In this document: positions 1 through 12,880 of the stretch, piece by piece | Layout: every line of letters begins with the position of its first letter | Numbering within the stretch: the stretch's first letter is position 1 | Origin: Anaeramoeba flamelloides | Taxonomy: Eukaryota > Metamonada > Anaeramoebidae | Direction: 5' to 3' | Length of the DNA stretch: 64,000 nt | Assembly: GCA_027625915.1 (NCBI GenBank) | Contig: JANTQA010000008.1 | Coordinates: forward strand, 4,519,501-4,583,500 | Made by a program: the position numbers and the translations under genes | Notes under the pieces: model-generated | Told to the model about the DNA's origin: nothing | The model's input: only the letters and a program-made list of their open reading frames with translations | Databases searched by the model: none

Positions 1-785
1 TTATAAAAAGAAAAAAGAGGAAAAAAACATTTAAAAAACAGAAAATCCCATTAAAAATCCTTCAATTTACCATACTATCTTTTTTTATTAATTTTGAATT
101 TTGCATTGTTGAAATACTTAAACACTTCTCTATTAAAAATGATAAATCCATTTTTAAATAGTAGACTGGAAAATAAAATTGTTTTCAAAGTTTTTTAAAA
201 AATAATTAAAATTTAAATTCAAAATTTTTGAAAAAATAAATCTTATTTAATCAATAAAGTATATGAGAAATATTAAATTAGATCTCACTAACTAATTGTA
301 ATGTTAACAATTATTGATCATTTACAATATCCACAAAACATAAAATAAATAATATTAATCGAAAAGAAAAAATAAATACTTTGAAGAAAAAATTCAAATT
401 TTGTACAACCAAGTGCAGCGCTTATTTTCGCGGTATGGCATTTTCTCATAATATATCTACAATTAAAATTGAATTTACATATTATAACATGATAGCACTT
501 TTATATGACACTGGTTTTTTTATAAGAGTGTTCATTTTATCATATACTTTTCACAAGATCTTGTTAGGTTTTTCAAAATTTTAATATTAAAAACTAAATT
601 TAATTGCCAATAAACTCCATTCCAAAAAATTTACACCACCCAAAATAAAAAATAGACAAAAAAAAAATTGAAACTCATATTTTTTTAATAACTAATTCTT
701 CTCTTCACTTTTATTATTAAATAATAAAAAATTCTTTTACATATCAATAACAAAAAAAAAAAAAAAAAAAAAACAATAATTTTAG
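1..785 (+). other. Probable intron of the DENND6-like gene, with a transposon-end fragment
   Basis: No coding sequence is visible. The stretch ends in an A-run followed by ATTTTAG, a good 3' splice site for the exon starting at 786, so it is best read as intron. Positions about 617-660 (CCATTCCAAAAAATTTACAC onward) resemble the left terminal repeat of the element at 9401-9932, so a fragment of that family seems to lie here. Its other end was not found. Confidence 0.45.
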
Positions 786-1203
786 TGATATCGAACCATT
801 TACCAAGCCACCAATTTTTAAAGGATTTAATGAAAAGGAATTTCTAAATAAATTTTCAAATAAAAAATTAGATTTTGAATTTAAAAAAAGAGATAAATGG
901 CTCTCAATTTATAAGCAGTTTATACATACAGAAACATTTTATCAATGGTACCAATCATATAAAAGAAATATTTTAGAAAAACTTGGAAAAAAATATCGTG
1001 AAATGCTATTGCAATGGGACTATATGAATTATTCAAAAACAATTTCAGATAAAAAAAAACTCAAATGTTTTGAAATTATTTTAAATCGTTCGAAAAATAA
1101 AGGAATGGATAATGATCCTCAATTAAAAAAAAAAGTTTCTCAGCTTTTATTAGATATTCATTCATCGTTGCCACAAGAAATTTCAAAAAAAATAAATTTG
1201 TAA
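786..1203 (+). CDS. DENND6-like (FAM116) DENN-domain protein, C-terminal exon only
   Basis: This is the last exon, about 138 residues, of a gene whose 5' part lies before the window. It opens after ATTTTAG with the last base of a split codon and ends at TAA 1201-1203. The protein resembles the C-terminus of DENND6 as I remember it: a KPP-phiF-x-GF lead-in, then DKWLSIYKQFIHTETFYQWY (compare DWIGLYKRFF..FDGWYRQR), a helical stretch, and the terminal LLLDIHSSLPQEI (compare IETVIGSLPKDL). In animals DENND6 proteins are Rab14 exchange factors on endosomes; that role here is inferred from family. The catalytic uDENN/cDENN parts are not in view. The first in-frame ATG at 1003 lies inside the conserved block, so it is not the true start. 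Confidence 0.72.
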
Positions 1204-2674
1204 CCAAAATTATTAAACAACAATTAGAATAATTCAATCAAAGTAATTGGTATAAAAAACGGAAATATTATTGTTAATTTATTATTAATAATCAAAGTTT
1301 TATTGGTTTATAATTATATATATATATATATTTATTTTGATTTTACTAATTTCCAAATTGTCTTTAACCTTTCCTTAAATATCTACTTATGCTGTTTTTT
1401 GTTTTAATCATCTATTCACCTGTCTAAGTAGACTAATACAATTAATTATATTTTTCATTGAAAATTGAAAATGTAATTCTATTTGATTATTTAAGATTAA
1501 TTCTATTCAACAATATTTACAAACAAATTGTTAGAATTTATTTAAATTGGTAAAAAATAATATTCATATCCGAATTTTAATGTGTATAAATATATTTATA
1601 TTCATAATTAAATTTAATATAAATTTTTATTTTAAAATTGAATTGAATTTAAAATCTTAACTCATCAAATAATTATAATGAACAGCATTATTTTATAAAT
1701 AAATTTTAAATTCAATTATAAACATATTTGTTTTTAGTTGGTGAATACAAATTTTTATTATTAATTTTTTTTTTTTTGTTATAATTTTTGATTTGGATGT
1801 AAAATTATTCATTCTTGTTCTCTGAATGAACAGTCCCAAAAAGAAAATTTTTTAAAACATCTCATTCCTTAAATTTTTTATTATAAGACCAAAATTATTA
1901 GTAATAATACATTTTAAAATATACTTTGGTAAAATTTTGAATTGGAAAAAAATTCAAGAGTATTTTCGTTGATTTGGTTAGTTATTTTTTTGTTTTATTT
2001 TTTTATTGTAAACATTTTTTAAAAATATGTTGAAGAAAAGGAACAATAATAAATGATTATATTATTTATAAAACACCATTTTCATTTTAATTGATTATTT
2101 ATATATGTAGATTTAAATTCACTATTTGTTTCTCGATAACAAAAAAATAAAACTAATTTTCATTAGTTACAAATAGTAAATGTTGTTTTATATTTTAAGT
2201 AACTATTCTGGAAAATAATTGTTGAATCGGTTTTATTGTAAAATAGTGAAAAGGAATTATTTTCAATTATTTTTATACTTATTGTTTAATGATCAATATG
2301 GATATATAGAACGAAAATTGCTCAAACTTAAAATTAATATCTATTTTTAAAATCGTTAAAGCCAATTTCATACAAAAGAAAAAACATAGCAGCAAAAAAT
2401 TCTAAAAAAGTTACTTTTGGCAAGTATCTCAAATTAAAATATCTAATTAGGAAAAGTAATAATGCTTAAATTTTGTTTTTTATTTGTGTTTTTGAATTAT
2501 ATCTTGATTTTAATAACGAATCATATTTTTGGATTTAGTTTTTATTTTGAAATTAACAAAAAAGTAATTAAAAAAATTTTTAAAATTAGAACATTTACTA
2601 CTCTTTTACAATTAAAACCAAATTGATATTTTTTACACTTGACAATTTTTTTACAGAATGGTAATGTAAAATTA
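1204..2674. other. Intergenic AT-rich stretch, no gene seen
   Basis: This holds only A/T-rich sequence with a short TA run near 1315-1331. No open frame with protein-like composition, no RNA gene and no repeat shared with the rest of the window was recognised. Confidence 0.5.
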
Positions 2675-4170
2675 TAATATATCCAAAGTAATCCCAAATA
2701 ACCAAATTATCTTTGAAACGAAACTTTTTAATTGAATTATTTAAAAGAAGATTCTAAGGGATCAAATTAATATAAAATTATCTCCAAAAGAAAATTTTAA
2801 TATAAAAAATTGTATTGGTACCTATATTAAAAAAATAACTTGAAAAAATCTTTTTCCATATTTTTTTTTATTTTTTTTATTTTTATACTTTTATTATTTT
2901 TTCATCTAAATTTTGTCAAAAACAATTATTTTTTATTTTTTTTTTTTGAAAAATTTCTCTAAACATCAAAAAAAATCAATTTTTAATGATAAAAACACAT
3001 CACTACTTCACTGGAAAAAATTTTGTATCCCTTTTTACTACCAAATGACCTATTTTTTAGAAAAAATTATTTCTTAAAAAGATATTTGATTATGAAAGAG
3101 AGTATTCTTTTTATCTATTAATTTTCATTCAAAATCAATGTATTTATTTGATTCGAATTAATTCAAAAATAAAATAAAATATATTAAATTTGAAAAAAAA
3201 ACTAAAAATTTTTTTACATTGAAAACTGAGGAAATTTTTTCAAAAAGATTTTTTTTCAAATTTAAATTATTTAGTAAACAGTTTCTGTCTGATTAATGAT
3301 TGTTTTTTTTGTAATTTCTAATTATTTCTGGATTTTATGATTTTTGAAAATCTAGAAATACAAAAAAAATAATATTATTGAATAAGAAACCAGATATCAA
3401 AAATTATTTTACAAGATCTGTAAAAATTAAGATTGACAAACACAATTTCCATAAATATTTTTTTCAGAAATATTTATGGACCAAAAAAAAAATTAATAAA
3501 ATAAATGATTATTAATTTTTAGTTATAAGTGTTATTTTATTATCTTTGAATAATTGTTAAAAGTTAATTTTTTTTTTTTTTTATTAATATTTATAGTCAA
3601 TAATTTTATCTAATAAAGAATTATTGGTTAATTTAAAAATATTAAATACAACTTTTTTTTGATTTTTTTCAATTCTTTTCTGATTATTGAATTAATATTT
3701 TTAAAATATTTATAGTATAACTTTTGGATTTTTCCGAAATAAATAAATTTAATTTTTCTCTTGATTTAATATTTATGAAAATTTTATCAAATAAAAATGT
3801 AAATTTCTTAGTAATTGATTTTTTTTATTTATTTATTTTATCATAAAAGTAACAGTAGTTATTTAATTTTGATTATTAATAAATCAATGCCTTGGTTTTT
3901 GAATTACAATTATTTAATAAAATTTCTTATTTAAAAAATGAAAAAAAATATATAAATCATAAAGAAAATGTAAAAATGAATAATTATTATTGTTTATCTA
4001 AAAATAAAAAAAAATATAATAACATAACTATTTTATCTTTGAACTATTTTAACTTTTTATTATAATTCAAATCGGGATTACGGACAAAGAAGAAAATAAA
4101 TATTTTAGCACATCAATATCATTTTAAATCTTTTCTTTAAAACTTGATGAAATTTAGGTAAATCCGGGGC
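2675..4170 (+). repeat. Long dispersed repeat R4, copy 1 (direct orientation)
   Basis: About 1.5 kb that aligns by eye, with many substitutions and small gaps, to 57405-58860 in the same orientation and to 52600-54215 in the opposite one. Shared landmarks are a stretch like CTTGATTTAATATTTAT near 3760, GAACTATTTTAACTTTTTAT near 4040, and a closing segment (TTTTAAATCTTTTCTTTAAA) near 4120. It has no open frame. The family is unknown; the copies are old. A short perfect hairpin (CCATAAATATTT / AAATATTTATGG) lies at about 3449-3480. Confidence 0.6.
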
Positions 4171-4616
4171 GAAAGGGGAGTTAAAGAAAGTTAATTATTT
4201 CTAATATTTTGTAGATCGAATTTTTAGATGCTTTTAATTTTTTTTTTTTTTTTTTTTTGGGTGGGTGTGTGAATTTCTTGGAATTTTATCGGAAGAACTT
4301 TAATAGCAACTCATTTTATTTTAGACTTCTATAGCATGACAGACATTAATTCCTTAATTCAAAAAAACCTAAATATTTTTATTTTATTAAACTCGGTTAT
4401 TGTTTTAATATACTTTTATTATTGTATTTCTATTTTTTTTTAATTTTCTTATAAAAAAAAATTATCATTTCAAGCTCCTATAACCAATATCCTAAAATAG
4501 ATGCAATTTTTTTGAAAAAAAGTAGATATACATTGGGTTTTGATTAAACTCTTAAGTTTAGATCAAATTTTAACTCTAGATAGTAATAATATTATAAGAT
4601 TTACAATCATTCACAT

Positions 4617-5995
4617 TTGAAAAAAAAATATCTTATTTTAGGTGTGAAATCCGGGTTTATTTGGTTCTTGTCTGATCGAAATTCAGCTTGTATAAAAACT
4701 TTAAAAGTTGTACAAAAGTGGTTATTATTTCTTTTTTTTTTTTTTTTTGAAATCAGAATTGAAAAGTGTCAAGACAAAATAGAATTGAATGTAATAAATA
4801 ATAAATTTTGGTTTTTGGGTTTCTAATTGATAAATTCAATTCCCTTTTAGTCAATCCTAAAAAAAAAAAAAAAAATCTAAAATCTCCAAATAAGACTAAA
4901 TTTAAAGAAAAATTTCAATTTATAAACCAAAGTTCAATTTTTTTTTCACTTACCTTCTCGTCTATATTATTTGTACACTTTTCAATTCTGATTTCAGAGG
5001 AAAAGAAAAAAAGAATTAATAACCATTGTGAAAAAAAATTTGGGTCATTAAAAAAAATTGTGTCAGTCAAAAATTTGTTTTCGTTTTTTAAATAGTAAAT
5101 ATTAGTAAAATGATTTTCGATCAAAGTAAAATTTTATGAACAAATCTTACATTTCAGAAAAACCAAAGTTATTATCAATAATAATTTTCAAAGGAAATAT
5201 TAAATTGTTGCATTTTAACCTTTTGGAATTACTGTGGAACTCTAAAAAACAAAAATTGAATTTTAATTGTAAACCTTACTAAAAACAAGAGAACTATTTA
5301 TTAGGAAATATTAAAATCTATTAATTCAATAAGATATTTAACATTGTTAATTAACGCAAATTTATCAAGGTTAATCTTAAATATCCTTTTAAACCAAATT
5401 GAATCATAAAATCTTCCAAAAAAGCTATTTTTTCAGAAGAAATTGTTTTCCACTAATGTTTTACAATCAAAACTTCAAAATAATGAAATACCAAGATCTT
5501 ATAAACCATTTAAATTCTTTATATCACATAGACAAACTTTAATTTAAAACAGTTATTAATTTTTGTTCTTCCCCAACAATGACTAACTTGGTCTTGGAAT
5601 GTAATCTAATAAAAAAAAATAAACATTTTTAGTAAAGTTTACAATTAAAATTCAATTTTTGTTTTTTAGAGTTCCACAGTAATTCCAAAAGGTTAAAATG
5701 CAACAATTTAATATTTCCTTTGAAAATTATTATTGATAATAACTTTGGTTTTACTGAAATGTAAGATTTGTTCATAAAATTTTACTTTGATCAAAAATCA
5801 TTTTACTAATATTTACTATTTAAAAACGAAAACAAATTTTTGACTGAACCAATTTTTTTTAATGACCCAAATTATTTTCACAATGGTAAACACTTTTAAA
5901 CCACTTTCAACTACTAAAACAAGCTGAAGATTAATCAGATAAGAAGCAAATAAACCTGGCCTTCACACCTAACATAAAATCATCTTATTACCTGT
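4617..5995. mobile_element. Palindromic long-TIR element R2, copy 1, with a nested insertion
   Basis: The left arm (4617-4730 plus 5010-5290) is the reverse complement of the right arm (about 5630-5995), giving arms near 370 bp around a loop of about 340 bp. The outer 100 bp carry the family signature GTTCTTGTCTGATCGA, seen inverted near 5932-5950. The same signature ends the element at 49779-51366. No transposase reading frame was seen, so it looks non-autonomous. Arm identity is clearly below that of the youngest elements in the window, so it is fairly old. Confidence 0.68.
4732..5008. mobile_element. Small foldback element nested in the left arm of R2 copy 1
   Basis: The ends are inverted copies: GAAATCAGAATTGAAAAGTG at about 4748-4767 and its complement CACTTTTCAATTCTGATTTC at about 4977-4996, with further pairing inward to AAATTTTGG / CCAAAG. 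The flanks read GGTTATTATT on the left and AATAACC on the right. The right arm of the host element runs straight through the equivalent site, so this 0.27-kb piece is a later insertion. Confidence 0.55.
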
Positions 5996-6186
5996 TTAGT
6001 GGATCCGAAACCTTAAATATTTGATAATTATTTTGGAAAAAATCTTACTGAAATTTTTTTGTTATTACAATCAAAATTCGAAACACAAAACATGTAAAAT
6101 GTATGGTAACAATGCAATACTGATCTTTACAAAATTTCAATATTCAAAGATAATTTCTACAAATCAATAAATCATTTTTTTTATTA

Positions 6187-7029
6187 ATGAACTTTGAAAT
6201 TGAAGAATCAGAAGATGATTATGACTATTTTTCAATCTCTCCAATTTCGCCATTAGAAATCCCAGAGCCTGAGATGTATTTTGCTGTTTTCAAAAACCCT
6301 CGCTCTGACATTCGAGAAAAGCAGTCAGCAACTAGTGCATGGAAACAACAAAGCCAAAAGCAATTTGAAGATTTTATTGTTTTGTCGCAATTTTGTGAAC
6401 AACAAGGTAATCCAAAATAAAAAAAACAAAAACCCATACTTTAAAATTTTTTCTTCTTTTCTTCAAAACACAAGACTCTAAACGAATATTCAATTTAAGG
6501 GGATGTATTCTCTGTAAATTTTTCTTGGCTTTGGATCTTTAATAAATAAAAAAAATTGAATCTTTCTAATTTACAAACAGGGCCTGTGCTTTATCAAGTT
6601 TATCCGAATTGGTTTGTCCCACCAATTGATTTAAATGACTTTGTTATTCAAATAATGTCAACGGATTATCAAGGATCGGTATCTGTTGGTTCTCATACAA
6701 CAGATTCAGAGTTTGTAATCAGCTTGGGTAAGCAACAAGTCTTTGCATATGTGCACCATTTTACAATTTTTGATATTTTCGCACGTGGATATACTCGGCA
6801 ATTATGCTTTTCTTATGTGAGTTCAAGCCGTACCAAAATAATGAAAAACCTCCACAGAATACAAAGGGAATTCTTACAAATACTGCTTTTGATAAAAGCA
6901 GGAAATAGATGCTTCTTTTTGATCGAAATTGAAAACAGAATTGCAGATCTTAAATTTACACTGAACGAACTAATAATGAAAATTAAAGAACAAAAAAAGC
7001 ACAACCAACAATCTTCAAAAAAAAAAATG
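6187..7029 (+). CDS. SMCR8-like protein, N-terminal longin exons (exons 1-2)
   Basis: Exon 1 is 6187-6406 and exon 2 is 6581 to about 7029; the 174-bp intron (GTAATC...ACAG) interrupts a Gly codon. Joined, they read ..FEDFIVLSQFCEQQGPVLYQ.. with DLNDFVIQIMSTDYQ, AYVHHFTIFDIFARGY and KIMKNLHRIQREF, ending in ADLKFT. Block by block this follows the longin domain of animal SMCR8 as I remember it (RDFILISEFSEQ-GP, RIMSVDYQ, AYVHHLTLYDLEARG, KIMQQFQEL). SMCR8 forms a complex with C9orf72 and WDR41 acting in autophagy and lysosome signalling, with GAP activity on small GTPases in animals. The start is the first ATG before an acidic leader of about 55 residues. The exon 2 end at ATG|GTGATA is my choice because it is phase 0 like the next exon. 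Close alternative: another longin-DENN family member such as folliculin, which fits less well. Confidence 0.8.
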
Positions 7030-7484
7030 GTGATAACTGATAGATTTGGTGTGAAAATAGTACTAATTTTTTTTTTTTTTTTCTTTTTCTTTTTTCTTTT
7101 TTTTTCAATTTTTTTTTCTTCCTGTTTTTTTGTTTTTTGAAATTACAAAGATCTCTTCGAAAAAAAAAAAAAAAGATCTTTGAAAATACCAACTAACAAC
7201 CATCAAGAAAATTGAGGCGATGTAGTGTCTTTTAAAATGAATATCTTTATTATCAAAAAATCATCTTGTTAACCTTTTTTTTAGTTAAAATTCAGTTATA
7301 AAATAATCACCAATAACCATCTCAAAGATCGGAATTATTTGAATAATCACTTTTTCTTTTTGTGTTTGTGAAATTTTTACGATCTTTTTAATCCCAAATA
7401 TTTAATTGGTTTTGTTCAATCCAAAATAAGAACTTTACAGCATCAAAGAAAATATTATTTTATTTTGGAAAATTACAATAGCCA

Positions 7485-8000
7485 TTTGGGTTAAAAAGTG
7501 AAACAAGGAAAAAAAGTGAAACAAGGAAAAAAAGTTAAAACCGATTTTAATTGGGAACATTAATAGAATCACAGAAACCTGAAAAAGAAAAGTAAAATCA
7601 ATAAAAAGAAGAAACAAATTAATTTCAAATAATAACCCATTATATTATTTTCAATCAAATCAGCAAAAACAATGTGAATCTCCTTTGATTATTGAAATCT
7701 GTGGAGTGGTTTTGGAGATCTCAAAAATAGTAAATTTTTTCAACGAATTTTTAATAACAGATCAATCAAAAACAAAAACCCAATACCAAAAGATAGTAAG
7801 AGAAACTATTATTAGTGTTGAATCCTCCATTTTGTCTTTAATTATTTTTTTTTTCTTTTTTCAATTAGATCTTACTTTTCATTTTCAGGTTTCTGTGATT
7901 CTATTAATGTTCCCAATTAAAAATCGGGTTTAACTTTTTTTCCTTGTTTCACTTTTTTTCCTTGTTTCACTTTTTTTCCCAAATGTCACTTTTAATTTAC
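7485..8000. mobile_element. Foldback element R7
   Basis: The left end carries two tandem copies of AAAAAGTGAAACAAGG and the right end two copies of CCTTGTTTCACTTTTT. Each arm continues with an inverted match through GGGAACATTAATAGAATCAC / GTGATTCTATTAATGTTCCC and AAACCTGAAAA. Arms are about 115-130 bp around a 265-bp centre. Part of the centre and right arm (roughly 7735-7930) recurs at 24440-24680. No coding capacity is seen. Confidence 0.62.
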
Positions 8001-8546
8001 TTTGCAATACTGAAAAAATTTTACAAAAAAAAAATTAAAATTTTGCTAATTTTTCACTTTGAAAACTTCACTTTCAATAAATATTATTGGTTAATAAGAG
8101 ATCTTTGATCAAAAATTATTTTGAAAGATATTTTACAATTTAAGTTGGAAAATCTAATTTTTAATAAAGATTATTTTCAAATTTAATACTGTTAAAATCA
8201 AATCACCCTAATTAAAATTTTATCTCAAAGTTCAATAAGAAAGCTTAATTAAATCTCTAAAAAACATCATTTCTAATTAATTTTGTGAGTATATTTGGGT
8301 TTTTAACGAATAATTAGAGTTGTCAAATATTTGAGAACTTGAAATAAAAATTTTCATTTATTAATTGGAAAATAACAGTAGTAAAAATTTTAAATTTTTT
8401 TTTTTGTGTTAAGAGTTATTTTATTACTATTCGAAAGCATTTTGCATTTAATAAATATCTTTCAAACGGAGAATCAATTATGTTGACTATGGAAAAATTA
8501 ATTATTGATTTATTGTGAAAAAATTATTTTTTTTTTGATTTTTCCG

Positions 8547-9190
8547 TTAGGTTTTCCAGAATTCAAAAGAATAAAGTAAAATCTATTTGATTTTACTTTA
8601 TTCTTTTTAATTCTGGAAAACCTAGGCACTCTACGGACACTTTTCGTTAGGTTTTCCAAAATTTAAAAGAATGGAGTTAAATCAAAGATTGTACTCAATT
8701 CTTTTGAATTCTGGAAAACCGCCGTTAGCTTTTTTGAGTTTTCTGTTTATTTGTAAAGTGTTCTAGGTTTTTTTTAGGTTTTCTATTTTATTTATGAAGT
8801 GTTCTAGGTTTTTTTTACTTTAGAAATAAACAGAAAATTTATTAAAATTTTCGGTTTATTTCAAAAGTTAAAAAAACCTAACGAAAATCTATTGGTTTTC
8901 CAAATAAATAGAAAACTCAAAAAAACCGAACGAAAATCGATAGATTTTACTCGATTCTTTTAAATTAAAAAAAAACAAGGCACTTGACGTCACTTGACGG
9001 ACACTTTCGTTAGGTTTTTTTGATTTTTCTATTTATTTGGAAAATCAATAGATTTTCGTTAGGTTTTTAACTTAAAAAAAAAACCTAGGCACTCTACGGC
9101 ACTTGACCGACACTTTCATTAGGTTTTGTTAATTTTTGCAGAATTTCAAAGAATAGAGTAAATTCTTTTAAATCCTGAAAAATCTAAAAC
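8547..9190. repeat. Cluster of R6 hairpin repeats
   Basis: A strong hairpin at 8547-8625 pairs TTAGGTTTTCCAGAATTCAA with its complement ending GGAAAACCTA, arms about 38 nt. It is followed by a second hairpin (about 8647-8720) and by alternating units of the type GAGTTTTCTATTTATTTG and GTGTTCTAGG in both orientations, plus CCTAGGCACTCTACGG. The same building blocks recur at 16030-16640, 45475-46345, 52210-52560 and 61310-61510. Confidence 0.6.
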
Positions 9191-9400
9191 CCTTTCTTTA
9201 AGTTTACTAGAAAATAAAAACAATTGAGTAAAATTTATGTGTTTTATAGGATTGTTTTTAAATCCTGTAAAATCAGGACACAGAGTATTTATCATCAGTA
9301 ATTTTTTGTCTGATATTCGAGTTTTCTTAAATGAATAGAGCATTTTCAAAACTATTAGTTATTATCTATTCGAGTAAATATCTCAAAGTTAAATCAAACT

Positions 9401-9932
9401 AAACCCCATTCCAAAAATTTGGACACACTCAAAATCAAAAATAGGCAAAAAAAAACCCAATTTATTATATTTTTCCAAACCTAAAATAAAACCACATTTA
9501 AGTTACCTAGTACTAATGATTTTTATAAGTAATCATTTCCATCCAAATAAAAGAAAAAAATACAAAACTCAAAAAATAAAAATCGGTATGTCCAAAATGA
9601 TGAAACTAGTGGAACAGAAAATGTATTTGCAAATTTGTTGAAATTTCACCAACAATTGCTGATGGATCAATTGATCAGATACCTCCATCAATCAATTGTA
9701 TGTGATTTTTCTATTAACAAACTCAACACTAACCTTCTATCAACCATTGAAAAAAAATTCCCCAATTAAACCAAACAGATTACGTAACTGGAAAAAGGAA
9801 ATGAAAACAAAACAAAAAAGACATAAAATGAAATAGTTTGTAAAATCAAAAATATTCCCAAATCGAATATAACGTGTAGTATTGTTATTCTTTCAACTGT
9901 TTTAAACTGTGTCCAAATTTTTGGAATTTAGT
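9401..9932. mobile_element. Short TIR element, Tc1/mariner-like ends, non-autonomous
   Basis: The left end AAACCCCATTCCAAAAATTT followed by GGACAC mirrors the right end GTGTCCAAATTTTTGGAATT, so the terminal repeats are about 24-26 bp. Ends rich in CCAAAAATTTGGACAC recall Tc1-type transposons by general knowledge only. The 530-bp interior has no convincing reading frame. A fragment of a similar left end lies near 617-660. Confidence 0.55.
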
Positions 9933-10269
9933 TTAAATTTCATCTTCCAATCAATTTAAAAAATTTTACCCCAAAAAACACCTTTTTTTTCTCGACTAGA
10001 AGCTCTTAAAAATCGTAGTACTATTAACAATAATAAACACAATAACTTCAAGAATTTGAAGTTCTGGAAATTTTGTTTATAATGTAAATAAATTTTATTA
10101 CTAATGAATGAAAAGTTAATTAAATTATTAATTTTATCGAACTTGGAATTTTCAATTCTATTTTTTCATACTAGTGTTTTACAAAATACTTTACTAAAAT
10201 AGTGCTTATTTGGTTAGAATTAGAGTTTTTCTTGGCATTTGATTAATAATTGTAAATACTTTATCAAAA

Positions 10270-12290
10270 AAATAATGAGGTTTGATTAGGTTTAGAAGAC
10301 TTAAAATCAATAAACAAGCAATTTAAATAAAGAAATTTATTTTTTGAAAAGTAAAGAAATTAGAGGATTTGGCAATATCTTTTTCAAGTCGCGATAAAGT
10401 TACAAAGATCGTGATTATTTTTATAAAATCGCGATATTTTAGAAAATCGTGATATTACAAAAAATCGCGATAATGAATACAAATTGCGATATTCCATAAA
10501 ATCGCGATAATTGTCAAAAAATCCAGGTGAATGTGTAAAAATATCGTGATAAAAATTAATAGTGTTATTTTCTTCAAGTGAATTTTTGGGAAAAAATATG
10601 AAAAATGTTGCTATATTTTTCAGATCAATATCACTGAATATATGCGATAATTATTCCTAAAGTGTCTTACATTGGAACAAGCATTGGTTTTTGAAGAAGA
10701 AAAAAAATAGCAACATTTATCAAAAATTTTAAGAGATAAATTTGAAATGAAAATATAGCAACGATCATTTAGAAATGGTTAATTGGAACCATTTTGAGGA
10801 ACTTAATTTGGAATGAAAAAACTTGAAAATTCTTCTATCCCAAAATATCAGATCGAATAATAAATAAAAATATTGATAGCATTTTTAAACCCTTTATTTT
10901 GACATGTAGAAACAATCATGTCATTTTTAAAACTTGAAATTATTATACTTTTTTGGTTAAAAATTTTGGAGAACGATCACAATCACTAAAAAATAAAAAA
11001 AAGAAATCAAAAGTTTTTTTTTAAATTTCTTTTTCTTTTTTCTAATTTCTATCAAAAAATAACAATAGTTATTGATATTTTTTTTTTCAAAAGATCAGCA
11101 TACATTTTTTTTCGAAGCGATAAACTGCCTCTCAAAAAAATATATGTCATATTTTGAAAAAAAAAAATCAATAACTGCTGATATAATAGTTGATGAATTT
11201 TAAGGGTTAATTCAGCAATATTTTTAAAAAGAAAAATTTTTGTTTGATCAAAAAACAGATCTATTGTAAAAAAGTTATTTTTTGAAGAACAACAAAAAAT
11301 AGATACATGATCCAATCAAGGATCAGATCAAAAAGTTTTACTATTTTATTTTGGTTTACAGATCTATCAATCTTTTAGATTAACAACAGTGATAAATAAA
11401 AGGTAAATCATTGTTTCTCGGTCAATATATTGTGGTGTTATAAATTGCTATGAATAAATATGCTTCTAAAACTACCAACCCCGCCAAACCGTTCTTTAAA
11501 AAATGTGTTCTTCGGTTAAATCATTTTTTTTTATTCTACTATTCAAGTTTAAAGGGGATGGGATATCTCTTCAAAAGCTTTTCCAATAACCTAGACACAT
11601 TATCCCTAATTATAAATCTTGTTTTCTTCTTGTTATTCTTCTTGTTCTTCTTCTTGTTCTATTATCTTTGCCATTGGACAGAAAAGATAACTAGAGACAA
11701 GAGTTTTATATTTTTTGATCGATCAATAAATAAGAAGGAAAATTACTCTTTCTTTTTTTTTGATTATTTGATTTATGAAGTTAATATCTCCCTTTTTTTT
11801 AAAAAAAAAAACCTATTTTATATTCAAGTGCATTTTTTGAAATGGGTTTGTATTTGTTTGATCATAACATTCTTTTGAGATTTTACTTTTGTAAAAAATA
11901 ATAAATGAAAATTTTTTTCTTCCACTACAAAAAATCTCATTCCCTTTATAAAACTTAGCTAGGTCTTTCAAACCTTTCAAACAATTGAAGACACTTTACA
12001 ACCATTTCAAACATTTTCTAACATTTTTAAAGGTGACTAGTGTTGTAAAAGTGTAAAGGCTTTTGTAAAAGTCAAGATATTTTTTTTTAGGTAATCTCAA
12101 AAAAATAATTTTTCATTTTTTCGCGATTTTTATTTTATCACGATTTTGTGTTTTTTCGCGATAAAGTTGGATTATCTGAGTTTTATGATTTTTCGCAATA
12201 AAATTGGATTAATCACGGTTTTATAATATTACCGCCAATTATTCCTTTTATAGTGATAATCCATGTTATCATCAAAACCTCAATTATTCT
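10270..12290 (-). mobile_element. R3 DNA transposon, copy 1 (ATCGCGAT-type subterminal repeats)
   Basis: Terminal repeats are AATAATGAGGTTTGAT on the left and ATCAAAACCTCAATTATT on the right, matching the ends of the copy at 42609-43886. Inside each end lie clusters of variants of ATCGCGAT (about eight at 10387-10550; about five at 12110-12240). The interior matches copy 2 in reverse: the GACTTTTACAA / CAAACACTT block at 11935-12085, and the AAGAACACATTTTTT and GATCCAATCAAGGATC segments. The interior frame at 11450-11878 lies antisense to the shared interior and is not believed to be a protein gene. It looks like a decayed or non-autonomous relative of a longer element. Confidence 0.65.
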
Positions 12291-12747
12291 TCTTATTTTT
12301 CACTTGTCATTAAAAATACCTGAAACTGAAATTCATTCTAAATAAAATAATACCTATTTTTAAACTCTTAAAGGCAACTTCACACATGAATAGGAAAACC
12401 ATAACATCAAAAAATCAAAAAAAGTCAATCTAAAATGCTTATTTAGTTTTGATTTATGAATTTAAGAGTTTTTTTTCAAGCAGTTAAATAGTTAATAAAT
12501 AAAAATAAAAACGGATTATTTTTATTAATCTAACAATATTTAAGAAACAGTCTATAGAAAATACAATTAAAATAATATATTTTATAAAAAATATATTTAT
12601 CGATAAAAAGTAGTTTTATTTTCTTAATTGTATGAAAAAAAAAAAACTCTTACAAAATTTAAATAATAACAATGATTAAATTTTAATTATTTATTTATTA
12701 AATAAAATTCAATTCTTCATCCCTCATTCATTCATTAAATTAATATA

Positions 12748-12872
<125 letters not shown>

Positions 12873-12880
12873 TTTCATAG

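Noticed and set aside
1003-1203. 66-codon frame as a separate small gene
   Set aside because: The conserved DENND6-like sequence extends upstream of this ATG to the acceptor at 785, so the ATG is internal.
10380-10560. ATCGCGAT array as a possible CRISPR or regularly spaced array
   Set aside because: Spacing is irregular, units are 8 bp and variable, and the arrays lie just inside transposon ends in a eukaryotic genome.
11450-11878. 142-codon plus-strand frame with many Phe/Leu
   Set aside because: It runs antisense to the interior shared by both R3 copies, and its composition comes from T-rich DNA rather than membrane-protein coding.
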